Source: Vitellaria paradoxa (taxonomy: Eukaryota > Streptophyta > Magnoliopsida > Ericales > Sapotaceae). From it: a stretch of 64,000 bases of DNA. The stretch spans positions 1 through 64,000 of the forward strand of contig JAINTL010000058.1 of NCBI GenBank assembly GCA_019916065.1, in the 5' to 3' direction. Each line of letters opens with the position of its first letter. The stretch's first letter is position 1. A program made the position numbers and the translations under genes. Below, in pieces: positions 12,501 to 24,343 of the stretch. The notes beneath the pieces were generated by a model, which had not been told where the DNA came from, searched no databases, and saw nothing but the letters and a program-made list of their open reading frames with translations.

Positions 12501-14179
12501 TTCATAGTTGTTCCCTTTTAGTTTATGGAGAAGGTAAAGGCATCCTTGTCTATATATTTATATTATGGGGAACATATTCAATCAATCACTCATTATCTAT
12601 TAACGAAATTCCTTGCTTGGATTTGAACAATCCATCTTGCTCAAAAGTGCTTTTGGTGGTTAGATTCTGTTTGGTTTATCTAAGAACTGTTTTTGAAATA
12701 TGTTCTTTCCGTCTCTTCATTCTGTTCCCAGATATGATGGCAACGTAACAGGTGCTGGGCGTATCGCTATCCAATCATTATATGCTCCACAATGCGAATA
12801 TTCCAACATGGTTAGCGGCAAAGAGTTTATGATTGAGTTGTTTATAGGCCCTTGCACCCCCACTTTTTTTTTTTTCACTCTGAAATGTGTTTGTTACTTG
12901 GAAAAGCTTAAACCCTTTTTGAACATGCCTTGTTATTGGAAATCCTGATGACTATTTCTATAACTTATTTGGATGTTGGCTGCTGCTATACTAATAGACA
13001 TTATCAACATCATTGTTTTGCACATTATCATTGTAGGAATGGGAGATGCTTTCCTTTATCAGATCATTGAAAAGCACAGTACGTTCTTCAAATGCAGTTG
13101 CTGTTATAACCTTTCCAGCATCTCTTGTTTCATCATCCTTCTCAAAGAGATGTCAGCATTTGGCTGACACCTTACTATCCGTCAGAGCAATTCCAGGTAT
13201 ACTCTCGGCTCATTACCACCATTAAGTTTACAATATGAGAGATTTCTCAAAAACCGATGTTTATATCAGATGAAGACAAAGAGTTGGCTGATCTCCTCAC
13301 TGGCTATCAGGACATGGTTGGCCTCCTTAATGTGCACAAAGTGTCCCGCCTTAATACCCAGGTAGGAGATAAGCATGTCTTGCACTAATTCTATACACAG
13401 ATTGATGCTATTTGTGTGTTCCTTTTAATGCCTATCCTCCTTAATGTGTCAAAGCTTGGTAGCACGATCAAAAGATATTTCTTCAGCCTGTTGAGATTAG
13501 GCTTGAGTATTGGTATCTTTTTTTAATAGCACATCTCATTCCACCGTGGGTGGGTTCAGCCATGCCTTATTTGTCACTGATGGGTAATACTATATAACAA
13601 TACATATATATATATATATTTTCAGAAGATACTATCAAGATTCAAGAACGATGTGGATTAAGTTTGCGCGCTTTTTAAAATAAAAAGTCCAATACAATTT
13701 AGTTACACTATTGCCACGGCCACACCACTCGAGTACGATTTTCTTTTAAAACTTTGCGGTAGGATAGCATCTTCCATTAATGATGTTGCCTTTGCCATAT
13801 ATTAATGCTGTAATATTGACTGAGTAAACTTGGTTTGGCTGCAACTACCTCATAGATTAGTGCTGTCTTCCTGCTTGTCTTCTCTAATCTGATCATTTTA
13901 CTGAGCACTAACCTTGTATATAAAACCGTGGATCTCCATAATAATTTAATATGTTGGGAAGTATTTCAATTCATATTCTCTGGTAGCTAGTTGATTCTAA
14001 TTTGTCTGCAGGTTCCTTTCATTCTGGAGGCAACCACATTTTCAATGAAGCTCAAGAAGCGGAAGTCATTGGTTTTAGAGTGTCTAAATCAAGCCCCCAT
14101 AGACGGTTCAAGCGGGAGCTCCTATGCCACTTCTGGTAGTTGTTCTGGCTTGTCTAAGACGGGGAGACTCGATTTTTAA
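9573..14179 (+). CDS. ELP4: Elongator complex protein 4
   Basis: Subunit of the Elp456 ring of Elongator, which together with Elp123 modifies wobble uridines of tRNA; ELP4 has a RecA-like ATPase fold. Coding exons: 9573-9705, 9893-10119, 10218-10296, 11895-12051, 12732-12810, 13037-13196, 13270-13361, 14012-14179. All introns are GT-AG and phases join to a 364-residue protein, close to the roughly 355 residues I recall for Arabidopsis ELP4 (ELO1). Diagnostic segments: [18 protein letters not shown] and [20 protein letters not shown] near the N terminus, [68 protein letters not shown], and the C terminus [20 protein letters not shown] ending in GRLDF. The Walker-like loop is degenerate (LGGGFLLGS), as usual in ELP4. 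No frameshift is seen in any exon. Intron 3 carries a MULE-type element. Confidence 0.96.
10745..11523. mobile_element. MULE-type non-autonomous element with 9-bp target duplication
   Basis: Lies in ELP4 intron 3. The left end GGGTGAATAATCATGTTGTC and the reverse complement of the right end GGGTAAATAATCATTTTGTC start inverted repeats of about 60 bp that continue through CCCTCTAACTTTATTTAGGA / CCCTCCAACTTTACTTAGAA. The element is flanked by a perfect 9-bp direct repeat AAAAATATA (10736-10744 and 11524-11532). Long terminal inverted repeats with a 9-bp duplication are the signature of Mutator-like elements. The 779-bp interior has no transposase, so it would need one in trans. Confidence 0.85.
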
Positions 14180-15439
14180 ACCGGTAAATTTGATCGATTG
14201 CTGAAGTTTTTTACTTGAGATATTTAGCTGGGTCAAAATTAAAACATAGGACCGCTGCCTGAAAGCAAAAGAAGGTTGCCTGAAAGCACAAAAGAAGGTT
14301 GCCTGCATATCCTGAATTTGTTTGGGTTCTTCGGATCACCTGCCAAACTTTTCCCTCTGGTTATGTGAAAAAATGTACGGCTGCAGAGAAAAGATGAGGA
14401 GCTGTAGCATTATTGATTCTCTTTACATTCTAATGCAGCCACGAACAACATTGCTTGTGTGAGAGAGAGTAAGCAAGATTTGACTCTCTATGTGTTTTGC
14501 ACAGTATGGGTGACTGCAACGGGAATCCTGGTCTAAAATTGCTGACGGGCTGGTGGAATCCTTTTTTGATTTTTATGTTTTAAGTTCTGTATTTGTAGAA
14601 ATTCTAGTTTAGCGTTGGAATGAGCATGTGTCATTTTTCACACAAATCTGTGAATCTTGAGGGAGCAAGAACAATTTTTCTAGTACTATTTTAAAATCTT
14701 CTGGGTTTTCCATGCGATGATAAAGATATGATATATACAATATATAAACTTATGCGACATATATCTCTGTATGCACAGTCTTCAAATGATAAAAATGACA
14801 CATGCTCTAGTTGCTGATTTATATATATATACACACACATATATATATATGTATGTGTGTATGTTAAATTAAAGGGTGATAATATTATTAGAGTACATAA
14901 TGTTAATGCAGGGTACAATTAATACAATCGAATTATCAATCAGCCCTTAATATTAATGCAACAGTTGACTTTCATTGTATTCGGGATATTATCTTATTTG
15001 ATATTTTAGTTTGTTTAGACTTAAAAGAAGTCTCAAAGATGTAACGAAACGGAGAATTTCAAAGATTAGAGGTAGCACAGGACGTATTTTGGGTAAAAGA
15101 AGTATAGTAATTTGCAACATTTTGGGTAAAAGCAGTAGAATCATTTACAAGATGTAATTTAAAAAGGTAGAATTGTTCAAACATAAAAATTGTACTAATT
15201 GTATCACGTGATTCTGTCAAAATTAACATCCAAATTAATAGTATAGTGAAAAAAAATAAATAATAAATAAAATAAATTATAAATTTGTAATTAATACAAC
15301 GAGAAAAAATAAATAAATTTTAAAATTTTTTAATATTTTTAACGTTTTTAAAATTTTTTATCTACTGAGAACAAACCTAACCGTGCCGCCACCAATCTTA
15401 ACGTCACGTGGGTGGTTGCGAGGTAGCTCTTCTCTGCGG
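14180..15439. other. Spacer between ELP4 and BIO2
   Basis: Begins with the ELP4 3' UTR (extent unknown) and ends near the BIO2 leader. It contains an alternating TA/CA/TG microsatellite at about 14818-14862 that is partly self-complementary. The rest is AT-rich with no recognisable coding sequence. Confidence 0.7.
14818..14862. repeat. Palindromic TA/CA/TG microsatellite
   Basis: Runs of TA, then CA, then TA, then TG dinucleotides; the CA and TG arms are mutually complementary, so the tract could extrude as a hairpin. Confidence 0.8.
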
Positions 15440-15585
15440 AGCTCACAAGAAAATCCTCTTTGAGAGCTCAAAACAATTTATTCTTCTTCTTCCTTCTTCA
15501 GCGTAAAAGATCTACTCCCTCTCTCTCTCTGCGCCCACTTTCTTTCACTGAGGATTTTGTATATCTTTCGAAGAAGAAAAGGAAT

Positions 15586-18500
15586 ATGATGATTTTGGTC
15601 AGATCAGTTTGTCACAATCGACGACCGTTGTTGTCCTTGTCCATGATGCTGAACCCGCATTCGTCTTATTCTTCTACTTCGTCTTCGGCTGCTGCAATTC
15701 AAGCAGAGCGAACGATCAGAGAAGGCCCCAGACACGACTGGTCTAGGCAAGACATTAAGTCCATCTACGACTCTCCTGTTCTCGACCTACTCTTCCATGG
15801 GGTCATCTCTCTCTCTCTCTCTCTCTCTCTGTGGTCTTCTCTCTTTATTTGCTTCATATTTATATTGTTTGGTTGTTGAGGAAAGTAGAAGGAAAATCGG
15901 GAGGACGAACTGTTAATTGAAGCTTTACCCGCAACATAAAAATTCGAAATTTATGCATATGCGTGGATTCTGAAAGATGGAACTAGGAAAATTAGTTGGG
16001 CTTTTGTATTATATGGTTTGTTAAGTAATGTACAAGTGAAAATGCGGAGGAGGAAATGCTTACCCGAGAAAGAAGAAAATCTCAATTGGAGCTCAACCCA
16101 GAGCATAAAAATTTGAAATTTGTAAACAAGCATTGTTCTATGATGATGAAACTAGGGGACTATGTGGATTTCAGTTTTTTCTGCTGGTTGTTTAAGCAAT
16201 CCAAAATTTGAAATTGCATTCTCGCATATTTGCTTAATTTGTTGTGGGAAAATTGATGCCACGCTTTAGTCTTGCAAGTGTTGCTGTGGGACTTGCAATT
16301 TGTGTTAGAAATGCGGCCTTTTGAGCACCTTTCTATATGTTAGAATGCTGGTGTGTTGCTTGCATTGCCTGTAATAAGAAATTTGTGTTCGAGTGTAAAA
16401 GACATATTGTTATTTTAATTATTGTTAATTCTACCGGAGGCTTATTTATATTTTTCCATAGAGGAGAAGCCTTTCCGTCATTGGAATTACTGTCACATAT
16501 TGCAAAGAATGAAACATATTATTGGGCATTAGAGGAAATGAAGAATGACCCAGCATAGTTGCTATTGGTTCCAATATTTGAAAGTTTATTGTCTAAGGCC
16601 GTTTCTAAGCAAAACTTCATTGTTATGCTGAGAGCTTCACCGCTGAATGTTAATTTTTTATGATGATTTAACGGCTCTCATCGCTGGCCTTTCGATTTTC
16701 TAGATTCATATTTCTTTTGAAATTCTCAATTTTAAGAATTCAGTAAGTTGTGTCATTTCTAAGGACGTTTTCAATGGGCACTTGAATATAGTTTTTTCTT
16801 TCTTTTCTTTATTTTTTCCCCTTTTTGTTTTTGATTGATAATTAGTGTGATAGATATCTCATATCTGTCACATCCTTGTATTGTATGTGTTACACACGGC
16901 AAAACCACTCTGTTGGGCTGACACTAAGGAAGCGAATGGGATTAGATACGCTAGTAGTCTTAGCTGTAAATAATGGCTACTAGGAGTTGTGCGTATGGAC
17001 TCATGCAATGTAGTAGCTAACGTCTTAAGTATCCCGCTTAGCCCAACTCTATGCCTCTGCTCTTTGCTCATCCCCTTTTCTATTCCTTGAATAAATGTCA
17101 TTAATTTTATGGTATTTGCAAATCAGTATTTGTCCCATTTGCCTTTTTCTTGCATAGATTTATGTCTTTGAACATATGGTTTTTGTGCAACAGGACTTAG
17201 GCTTTGCCATTTTTTTCTCTCTCTTTATAGAAGAGGCTTTGCTCATTGTTTTCTTCATCTATTTATACACAATAGAAATGATCATTAATGTCTCTTTTTG
17301 CTTCCTTTTGAATTCAATGAACTATGTTGATGCCCCTCTGCTATAATGTATTAAAGTTGAATGACTATGCTGGAATAGGGTAAACTAAATGCTAAACTAA
17401 TACTGAAATATGGCTTCGAAATTTGCTCATCAAAGTTTCAACCTTGACTTTAAGTACCAGATGTGAGCACAAACTATTATAGCTACCCTTCTCATATGCA
17501 ATTAGATATGTCTGTATTGATGATTGCAAGTCACAATGGGTCGATTTTCATGTGCATAAAGTGGAAATGATTTCATATATTGAAGCATTCTCTGATGTCA
17601 AACTATCCTCTTCTGTTGTAGGGGAAAATTGCTTTTTTGCTTTTGTTTTTGTTCTTTTTTTTTTTTTAATGAATCTTATGCTTGTCTCTCTTTGGATCTG
17701 TATCTTTATTTCTTGAACTATAATTCCACTAGTACCACTATCAATGCTATTATCATGTCGAGTTTGTTAATCTTAGTTTAAATTTATAATTTCATAGGCT
17801 CAAGTTCATAGGCATGCTCACAACTTCAGGGAAGTACAGCAGTGCACTCTTCTGTCTATAAAGACAGGTGGATGCAGCGAAGATTGTTCTTATTGCCCTC
17901 AATCCTCCAGGTACAACACTGGATTGAAAGCCCAAAAGCTTATGAACAAGGAAGCTGTTTTGCAGGCAGCACAAAAGGTAAATTTTCTATTATAAGATAG
18001 CTCTTAATTTCTCAAATGTGTCACTGATTGGGCTGTTGGAGGTGGGTAAAAAAACAGGAAATTAAATTTGGTAGCTAGATTTTGCCTTGGGTAATATAAG
18101 TTACTGAAAATATTGTTATTCACTTCTTTTTTATGCTTGTATTTTTCGGAATCTTCTCCAACCTGGATAGGTTTTGACACAAGCATATATCAGAGTGCTT
18201 GTAAGGTCTAGTCAATTTTCAGACTATGCTTTAGAGTAAAGTTTGGTTTTAATGTGTTTTTTGTTGGTGAACTGCTTTCTTTTTCCTTTGGAAATAACGG
18301 TGGCCTTTGGGCTTGCAAAGTAGCACAAATGATATACATATATCTGACAAGTAGGTGCATTTAATATTCCTCAGAAAACCTGACTTGAAGCCAGAGAGAA
18401 ATCATGCTTCAAAATACCCTTGTGGGGATGAAATAAATAAATATGACGTCCCAAAAATATGATTCTTAAATTTACAGTCATATGTAATCATCAGATCAAG

Positions 18501-21500
18501 TTATGCTTTTCCTTGAAATTATTTTTTTTTTTTGGGGGGGGGGTTGGGTGTGGGAGTGGGAGATATTTATTGGAGGCAGAGATTAAGTTATTGAATGGTG
18601 CCACTATTTAACATGCATTTCAATTGGTATGGTAGTTCGAAATAATTCTGAATTGTCTCTCTTTGTACTGCAAATTGTATAATTCCTTTTTGTGCATTCC
18701 ATTGGCAGGCAAAGGAAGCTGGTAGTACCCGTTTTTGCATGGGTGCTGCATGGAGAGACACAATAGGAAGGAAGACCAACTTCAACCAAATCCTTGAATA
18801 CGTGAAAGAAATAAGGTAATGAAGTCATCATCATGCAAATGTTACTTAAGCTCGGGTTGGTGGCTATATTTTTCTATCTCCAAACAATCACACCTCTTTC
18901 ATTCTGAAAATTATTTAGATGTCCTTGCAGGCTAGCTATTCTGAAAATTATCTCTTCCCTGCTTTTCCTTTGATTCATATCATCCCAGCCAGAGATTATT
19001 TAGATACTTGATTATACATTGGAATTGTATATTAATATTTGTATGATTCTTCTGGAATTCATTAATAAGAGAAGGGTAATAAAAGATTGCCCGTAACATT
19101 GAGGTTTTTTGTTACCTCTTATTTATTTGCCTTACTAAATCAAATTTTGTTATCTATTTTTGACTCTTTTACCCTTTATATATCATATGTTTGCACTATC
19201 AAAAGCTTATCTGTTGTGTCAGGGATATGGGGATGGAGGTCTGCTGTACCTTGGGAATGCTAGAGAAACAGCAAGCTTTAGAATTGAAGAAGGCAGGCCT
19301 TACAGCTTACAATCATAACCTTGATACCTCAAGAGAGTATTACCCTAATATTATAACCACCCGATCATATGATGAACGTTTGGAAACTCTCAAGTATGTT
19401 CGTGAAGCTGGAATCAATGTCTGCTCAGGTAATTTGGTTAGCTGTACAGAATGGAAAATATTCTTGCCTTGGTGATTAGAAGCTGCATATTGGTGAACTT
19501 TGACTTATTATTGGGCTGTTCATAGTTGTTTAATTCATTGAGTCTTTTTCATTCTTCTTTTTTCTCTTACTACGCAGTTTTATGAAACAATTAGACTATG
19601 CTGTGATGCCGGAACACCTATCAGTGGTGATTTTTTTTTCCGCTGTTGTCCTTGTCCTTTTGTTATATTATGCTTTTCTATGTTGTATGCATGTCAGCTG
19701 CTTAGCATCCAAACAGCTAGTAGATAAAAAATCAAGAGAAAAAGAAATGGAAACAATGAGGAAAGAAAGGAAATAATTACAAGGATCTGCTTGCCCTACC
19801 TAAAATGAATGCCTTTGAAACCTGGCACTTCTGACTACACCATTACCCTCAAAATAATGGCGCCAAAGGCATGTTTATAAATAATATATCCTTATTCTAT
19901 GCTCTTTTTACATGATGTGTTTTAGACTGTTAGTTTCTTCTTGCTTATATGAAGAGCAATGTGAAAATTTGCAGAACTAGAAATTTTTTATTGCGAGGAG
20001 GTAGGCCAAGCCAACAACACATGCAGACACACAATATAATGGATCCAAATACTCAAAATAAAGAGTTTTAAGAAAAAGTAGATTATTGCATTTAAGCATT
20101 GAGTGAAAAAAAAAGTAATATGATTGTCTTTTAAACACTATTATGCCCAAAAATAATGTGTTGATTTGTTATTTATATGTAATAGATAGAGATGAAAGGA
20201 AAGATATAGGATGTTAAAAGAGAATACATAGAGAAAGAGAATACATAGAAAAGGCATATGAGAAGATGAAGAAGTGAAGTAACTTAGTCTTTAAGGGCAT
20301 CTGTGTGGGGTTGTCATCTCCTTACTGCCGACCCCACCTAGTGAGAAAAGGCATTGGTTTGGTTTGGTTCGGGTTCAATTTTGCTTTATTAAAAAAAAGG
20401 AAAAAGGAATGGCTCTTCCTGTATATCACCTGAACTAAACATGAAATACTAGTGTGTTTTTTTTTTTGGGGGGGGGGGGGGGAGCCACTAAACGACTTTC
20501 GAATGTTAATTACCTTTAGCCTTATTTTTACTCGTTAATGCATTCTTATAGTTTACAACTGTTCTTGACAAAAAGAAATTATATCTGATTGGGGTTATTT
20601 AAGTTTATTGAACGACTGTTGTTTTCTGGTTATAGGAGGAATAATAGGGCTTGGGGAAGCAGAAGAGGACCGAGTGGGTTTGTTGCACACACTTGCAACA
20701 CTGCCTATGCATCCAGAGAGTGTTCCCATCAATGCACTAGTTGCAGTGAAAGGCACACCTCTTGAAGATCAGAAGGTAATTCTAATCGTCTTTGTCTTTT
20801 AAGAATTTTAATAGTTTTGTTTTTATTTAATCAACAGAAATGAAAATTGCAACTGTGAAACTACGCCTCGTGATCTTCTTCCTCATTCTTGTTTGGTTTC
20901 TTAGTAAAGTTTCAGGGTCTCAAAACTAGTCAACTAAACTGCATTCTCTAATCCATGACAAGTGTTTTTTGCCTGCTAGAAACCAACAGCCTCTAGACAT
21001 GGGTTTCTCTCGTATGACCCGGATAATCAAAGGGGTTTTTTATTCCAGTCTCTTTGACTTGTTTGCTTGCGCTAAAATTGAGACCAACTTTGAAACTTAC
21101 TTCTCTATACTTGCAGCAGGACAATAGACGTATGAAAAATTTTCCACGAATTTTAATAACTTGGATTACCTGTTAGCAGTTTCTGTTTGCCATCTAGTCT
21201 TTGGCTTCTGGGTTAATTCATTGGGATGTCTAATGACAATTGCTAGCCTCAAAAGAGATTTCATATTGCCTTTTAAATTTGAATTTGAAAACATGATTGA
21301 TTTCATGTTGTTTGACATTTTGTTCAGCCGGTTGAAATATGGGAGATGATTCGGATGATTGCGACTGCCCGTATTGTCATGCCAAAAGCAATGGTTAGGC
21401 CTGTCAGCGGGAAGAGTTCGTTCTCCATGCCCGAGCAGGCATTGTGCTTTATGGCCGGTGCAAATTCCATCTTCACTGGAGAAAGTTGTTGACAACTCCC

Positions 21501-21637
21501 AACAATGATTTTGATGCCGATCAGCTCATGTTCAGAGAGGCATTGGATTGATCCCAAAAGCTCCTGATTTTTCTGTAATGCAGCCAAGGAGTTTGAAGCA
21601 GAAAAAATGTGCAGAAGCTGTTGCTAGTTCAGGTTGA
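15586..21637 (+). CDS. BIO2: Biotin synthase, mitochondrial (last exon disrupted by indels)
   Basis: Radical-SAM enzyme that inserts sulfur into dethiobiotin, the last step of biotin synthesis, in plant mitochondria. Exons: 15586-15801, 17798-17977, 18709-18815, 19223-19428, 20636-20775, and 21328 onward. Residues 1-40 form a Ser/Arg-rich targeting peptide without acidic residues. The radical-SAM cluster ligands are in [13 protein letters not shown] (Cys98, Cys102, Cys105), followed by [42 protein letters not shown] and [20 protein letters not shown]. The literal frame stops at TGA 21490-21492, giving 337 residues against about 378 in Arabidopsis. In the last exon an extra C at about 21400 and a missing G after 21420 turn the expected MVRLSAGRVRFSM into [14 protein letters not shown] missing A near 21483 then causes the stop, and further indels follow. 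The intended stop is probably the TGA at 21635-21637. Start chosen at the first of two adjacent ATG codons. Confidence 0.93.
15802..17797 (+). other. BIO2 intron 1 with TC repeat
   Basis: 2.0-kb intron. Its donor GTCATC is immediately followed by a TC dinucleotide tract (about 15806-15830). A degenerate plastid 16S rRNA fragment lies at 16905-17042. No other feature was recognised. Confidence 0.8.
16905..17042 (+). pseudogene. Nuclear insertion of plastid 16S rRNA gene fragment
   Basis: About 140 bp matching, from memory, the plastid small-subunit rRNA region around helix 24-27: CTCTGTTGGGCTGACACT, GAAGCGAATGGGATTAGATA, CTAGTAGTCTTAGCTGTAAA, GGCTACTAGGAGTTGTGCGT, then GTAGCTAACGTCTTAAGTAT and CCCGCTTAG. 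Most differences from the functional sequence are transitions (for example CCGTAAACGATGG now reads CTGTAAATAATGG), and about 15-20 bases are missing between GACACT and GGAAGCGAA. This is the normal pattern of an ageing nuclear plastid DNA insertion. It is non-functional and lies in sense orientation in BIO2 intron 1. The GGATACTAGG-type reading, rather than the mitochondrial variant, points to a plastid source. Confidence 0.85.
20317..20360 (+). repeat. Possible Au-SINE-like 3' tail
   Basis: GCCGACCCCACCTAGTGAGA followed by AAAGGC resembles the conserved 3' tail of Au-type plant SINEs (GACCCCACTTAGTGGGATAAGGC-like, recalled from memory). No head with A and B boxes was identified upstream. It lies in BIO2 intron 4. 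A related motif occurs inverted near 24019-24048. Confidence 0.3.
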
Positions 21638-21755
21638 GTTTAATGAATCTCAATCCCCAAGCTCCTGATTTTTCTGAAAATGCAGCCAGGATTTTGAAGC
21701 AGAAAAAAAAAAAAATGTGCAGAGCTGGTTGCTAGTTCAGTTGAGGTTAAGGAAT
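21551..21755 (+). repeat. Imperfect tandem duplication of BIO2 3' end
   Basis: Two ~100-bp copies (21551-21652 and 21653-21755) both read through AAGCTCCTGATTTTTCTG, AATGCAGCCA, TTTGAAGCAG, a poly-A run and GTTGCTAGTTCAG. They differ mainly by single-base indels and by A-run length (6 versus 13). Each looks like a noisy version of the same last codons plus start of the 3' UTR. See the finding on assembly error. Confidence 0.9.
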
Positions 21756-22053
21756 CCAAGAGAGTTTCTATGCATGGAGGTTAACCGTTGGTCCATTAAT
21801 ATCATAATTCATTGAAAGATTGTTGAACAGTTTCCGATCGTTCCTCGGGCATGGGATCAGGGGTAGGGGTGAAAATAGTCTGCTTTAGGCTGGGTTAAAT
21901 GGTAACAGGTCAAATTTAACCTGCCCAATGAATTAATGGGTTGTTTGGAGTTAGTCTAATCCATGTTATAATTTGGACACATGGACCTCCGGGTGACTCT
22001 TTATCTTCAAACATGGTTGCAATTAATATCCTACTGAGATTACGAGATACAAA

Positions 22054-23050
22054 GGGCCTGTTGGTAACACTGTATATTTTTTTTCTATTGTTATTTTCTA
22101 TTTTTTATTTTCTATTGCCGTTTATTTTTCTAAAATGAAAACTGAAATGCAAGTTGTTTATAATTATTTATTTTTTATTTAGAAAATATTTAATTTATTA
22201 GTTTTAAAAAAATTAATAAAACATAATGAATATATTTTATATTAATTTAATTTAATTACATAATTAATAAATTAATTACAGTAAATTATTTATTAAAATC
22301 ATTTAATTCAATAAATATAAAAATATATTAAATTACATTATTTATTAAAATAAGTTAATAAAATATATTTCATATTAAATAAATAATTAAATTAGATTAA
22401 TTATTAAATTAAATTATTAATTTTCAAATTAATTAAATTAATTAATTATTTATTAAAATAATTTAATAAAATATATTTATGTAAAATTAATTAAATCATA
22501 AATATTTAATTTAATTATGATATTTATATAATTAATTATTAAATTAAATTAAAAATTAATTTAATTTAATTATTATTTATTAATTATTTTATAAATTAAT
22601 TTAATTATTAAATTAAATAAATTAATTATGATATTTATTTCAGATAATTTAGCAATAATTAATTATTAAATTAAATTAATTAATTAATTTAGTTTTATTA
22701 TTTATTAAAAATAATTTATATTAATTTTATAATTAATTTAATTTATTGAATTTAAGTATATTATTTATTAAAATAACTTATTTTAATAAAATATTTGAAT
22801 AAAATAATTTATTTTTATGTAATGTAACAAAAATAGACAAAGTTTTAAAATTGACAAAATATTGACAACAGAAAAGAAAACCAAAGTGAAAACATATTTT
22901 TTCTGTTTACATTTTTCTGTTTATGTTTTCATTTTTTTTGAAAACAAAAAAAACGTAAATAGATTTATCAAAGATGTTTCTGTTACGAGTTTACAAAATT
23001 TTGAAAATAAAAATAGAAAAACAAAAAACGAAAACAGTTACCAAACGGAG
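22054..23050. mobile_element. ~1-kb AT-rich inverted-repeat element (candidate)
   Basis: Left end GGGCCTGTTGGTAACACTG and reverse-complemented right end CTCCGTTTGGTAACTG share GTTGGTAAC-like sequence and continue into T-rich, TTTTCTATTTTTATTTTC-like inner ends. The interior is extremely AT-rich (TTAATTAAATTTAATT-type). An element of the same design lies at 42808-43894 and an interior-like fragment at about 49085-49260. No coding capacity. Confidence 0.5.
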
Positions 23051-23259
23051 TCAAAATGAGCATGTCACTACAATGTAAGTTAAAAATATGTTAGCATTAT
23101 CTGTAAATTATTTAGTCAGTATATAATCTAATTTGGACCAAAGCATTGAAAATTCAATATTGCGAGCGCATGCCACTCTCTCTTTGTTTTTGTTCCCCCC
23201 CCCCCCCCTCCCAATTTTGTTTTGGGAATAACTAAATGATCTTCAATGAACAAATTTGA

Positions 23260-23373
23260 GTTTTTTTCTTATTGAGAGATATAACATACAATACCATAAG
23301 GATGGGGTATACAATCCCGGAGAATTGAATTTGGATAATGCGTAGGTGATACATGCTCTAAATCAACTGAGCT
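23260..23373 (-). mobile_element. tRNA-derived SINE with 10-bp target duplication
   Basis: Read on the minus strand it starts AGCTCAGTTGATTTAGAGCA, a tRNA D-arm-like A box, has AAATTCAATTCTCCGGG as a degenerate B box, and ends ATCTCTCAATAAGAAAAAAA. It is flanked by a perfect 10-bp direct repeat, ACAAATTTGA on the plus strand, at 23250-23259 and 23374-23383. A tRNA-like head, A-rich tail and flanking duplication together define a SINE. It is short (114 bp) and the B box is weak, so it is probably inactive. Confidence 0.75.
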
Positions 23374-23492
23374 ACAAATTTGATTGAATGCAGCCATTTT
23401 CAATTGAGCAATTTATTATTACTACTATTATTAGTATTATTATTTGTGTTCTCTTTTGTTATTTTCACTTAATTGTATGATCAACAAGTAAC

Positions 23493-24343
23493 TAAGGGTG
23501 ACAAAATCGACCCAAACTCATCAACCCATCCAATTAAACCCATAATAATGAATTTGAATTTCATTATTTTACTAATTAAGTTGTAATTGTGTAATTTATA
23601 AAATACCCATTTATAAACGGGTGCAATTAGTTGTGAATGAAACCATTAAAACATCTATTTAATTACAAAATTAATTTAATCCCCATCTTTACACTGCTTT
23701 CTCTCTCACCTTTCTCTCTCTCCACAACAGAGAAAGAACGCGCACACATACACACAAAAACACGCACGTACGTGAGCATGCGCAACACGCGCAACATGCA
23801 ACTAACCACACACACCCCAACACATTGCACGCGCGCGCACACGTAAAGCACACTACACGCGTGCGTGCCCACACAAGCGCACACACCACAACGCGCACTC
23901 AAGCGCGCGCACACGCGTGCACGTGCACGCACGCACACCTACAAAGAGAGAAAGAGTTGTGATTTAAAATGAATAAAATAAATCGGTTAGTATAATTTGA
24001 ACCAAACCAAACCCAGACTATTTCCCACTAAGTGGGGTTGACTAAATATAAATTTGAAATTAACTAAAAATTGTAAATATAATATATAATAGTATATATT
24101 ATATTAATTAAAATAAATATTGATGCATTTATATATATACACATTAATTGACATAAATTTTTAATTTTTTTTAAAAGTTAAATTATAAATAAATGAGTGT
24201 GAATAAATTCATGAATTTGTAATAACCCGTATTCAACCCAATCATATCTAACCCGATCTTTTAGATGGATGAATTTGGATTGTACCCATTTAACCTCCAA
24301 CCCATTTAAACTCATCACTAACCCGCCTATTTTGCCACCCCTA
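23493..24343. mobile_element. Non-autonomous hAT-type element
   Basis: 851-bp element with terminal inverted repeats TAAGGGTGACAAAATCGACC (left) and TAGGGGTGGCAAAATAGGCG (reverse complement of the right end). The flanking 8-mers CAAGTAAC (23485-23492) and CGAGCAAC (24344-24351) match at six of eight positions and differ by two transitions, consistent with an aged hAT 8-bp target duplication. Sub-terminal ACCCATCC, AACCCATTTAAAC and ACCCGA motifs are repeated at both ends. The interior has no transposase but contains a long alternating CA/CG tract. Confidence 0.7.
23738..23938. repeat. Alternating purine-pyrimidine CA/CG/TG tract
   Basis: About 200 bp dominated by alternating CA, CG, TG and TA steps (for example CACGCGCGCGCACACG-like stretches), preceded by a CT-rich run at about 23697-23727. 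It is by far the most CpG-dense stretch in its AT-rich surroundings. The open frames through it (Cys/Val/Arg-rich on the minus strand) are low-complexity artefacts. Confidence 0.85.

Noticed and set aside
23663..23938. Open frames encoding Cys/Val/Arg-rich proteins on the minus strand
   Set aside because: They are translations of the alternating CA/CG tract and have no non-repetitive sequence.
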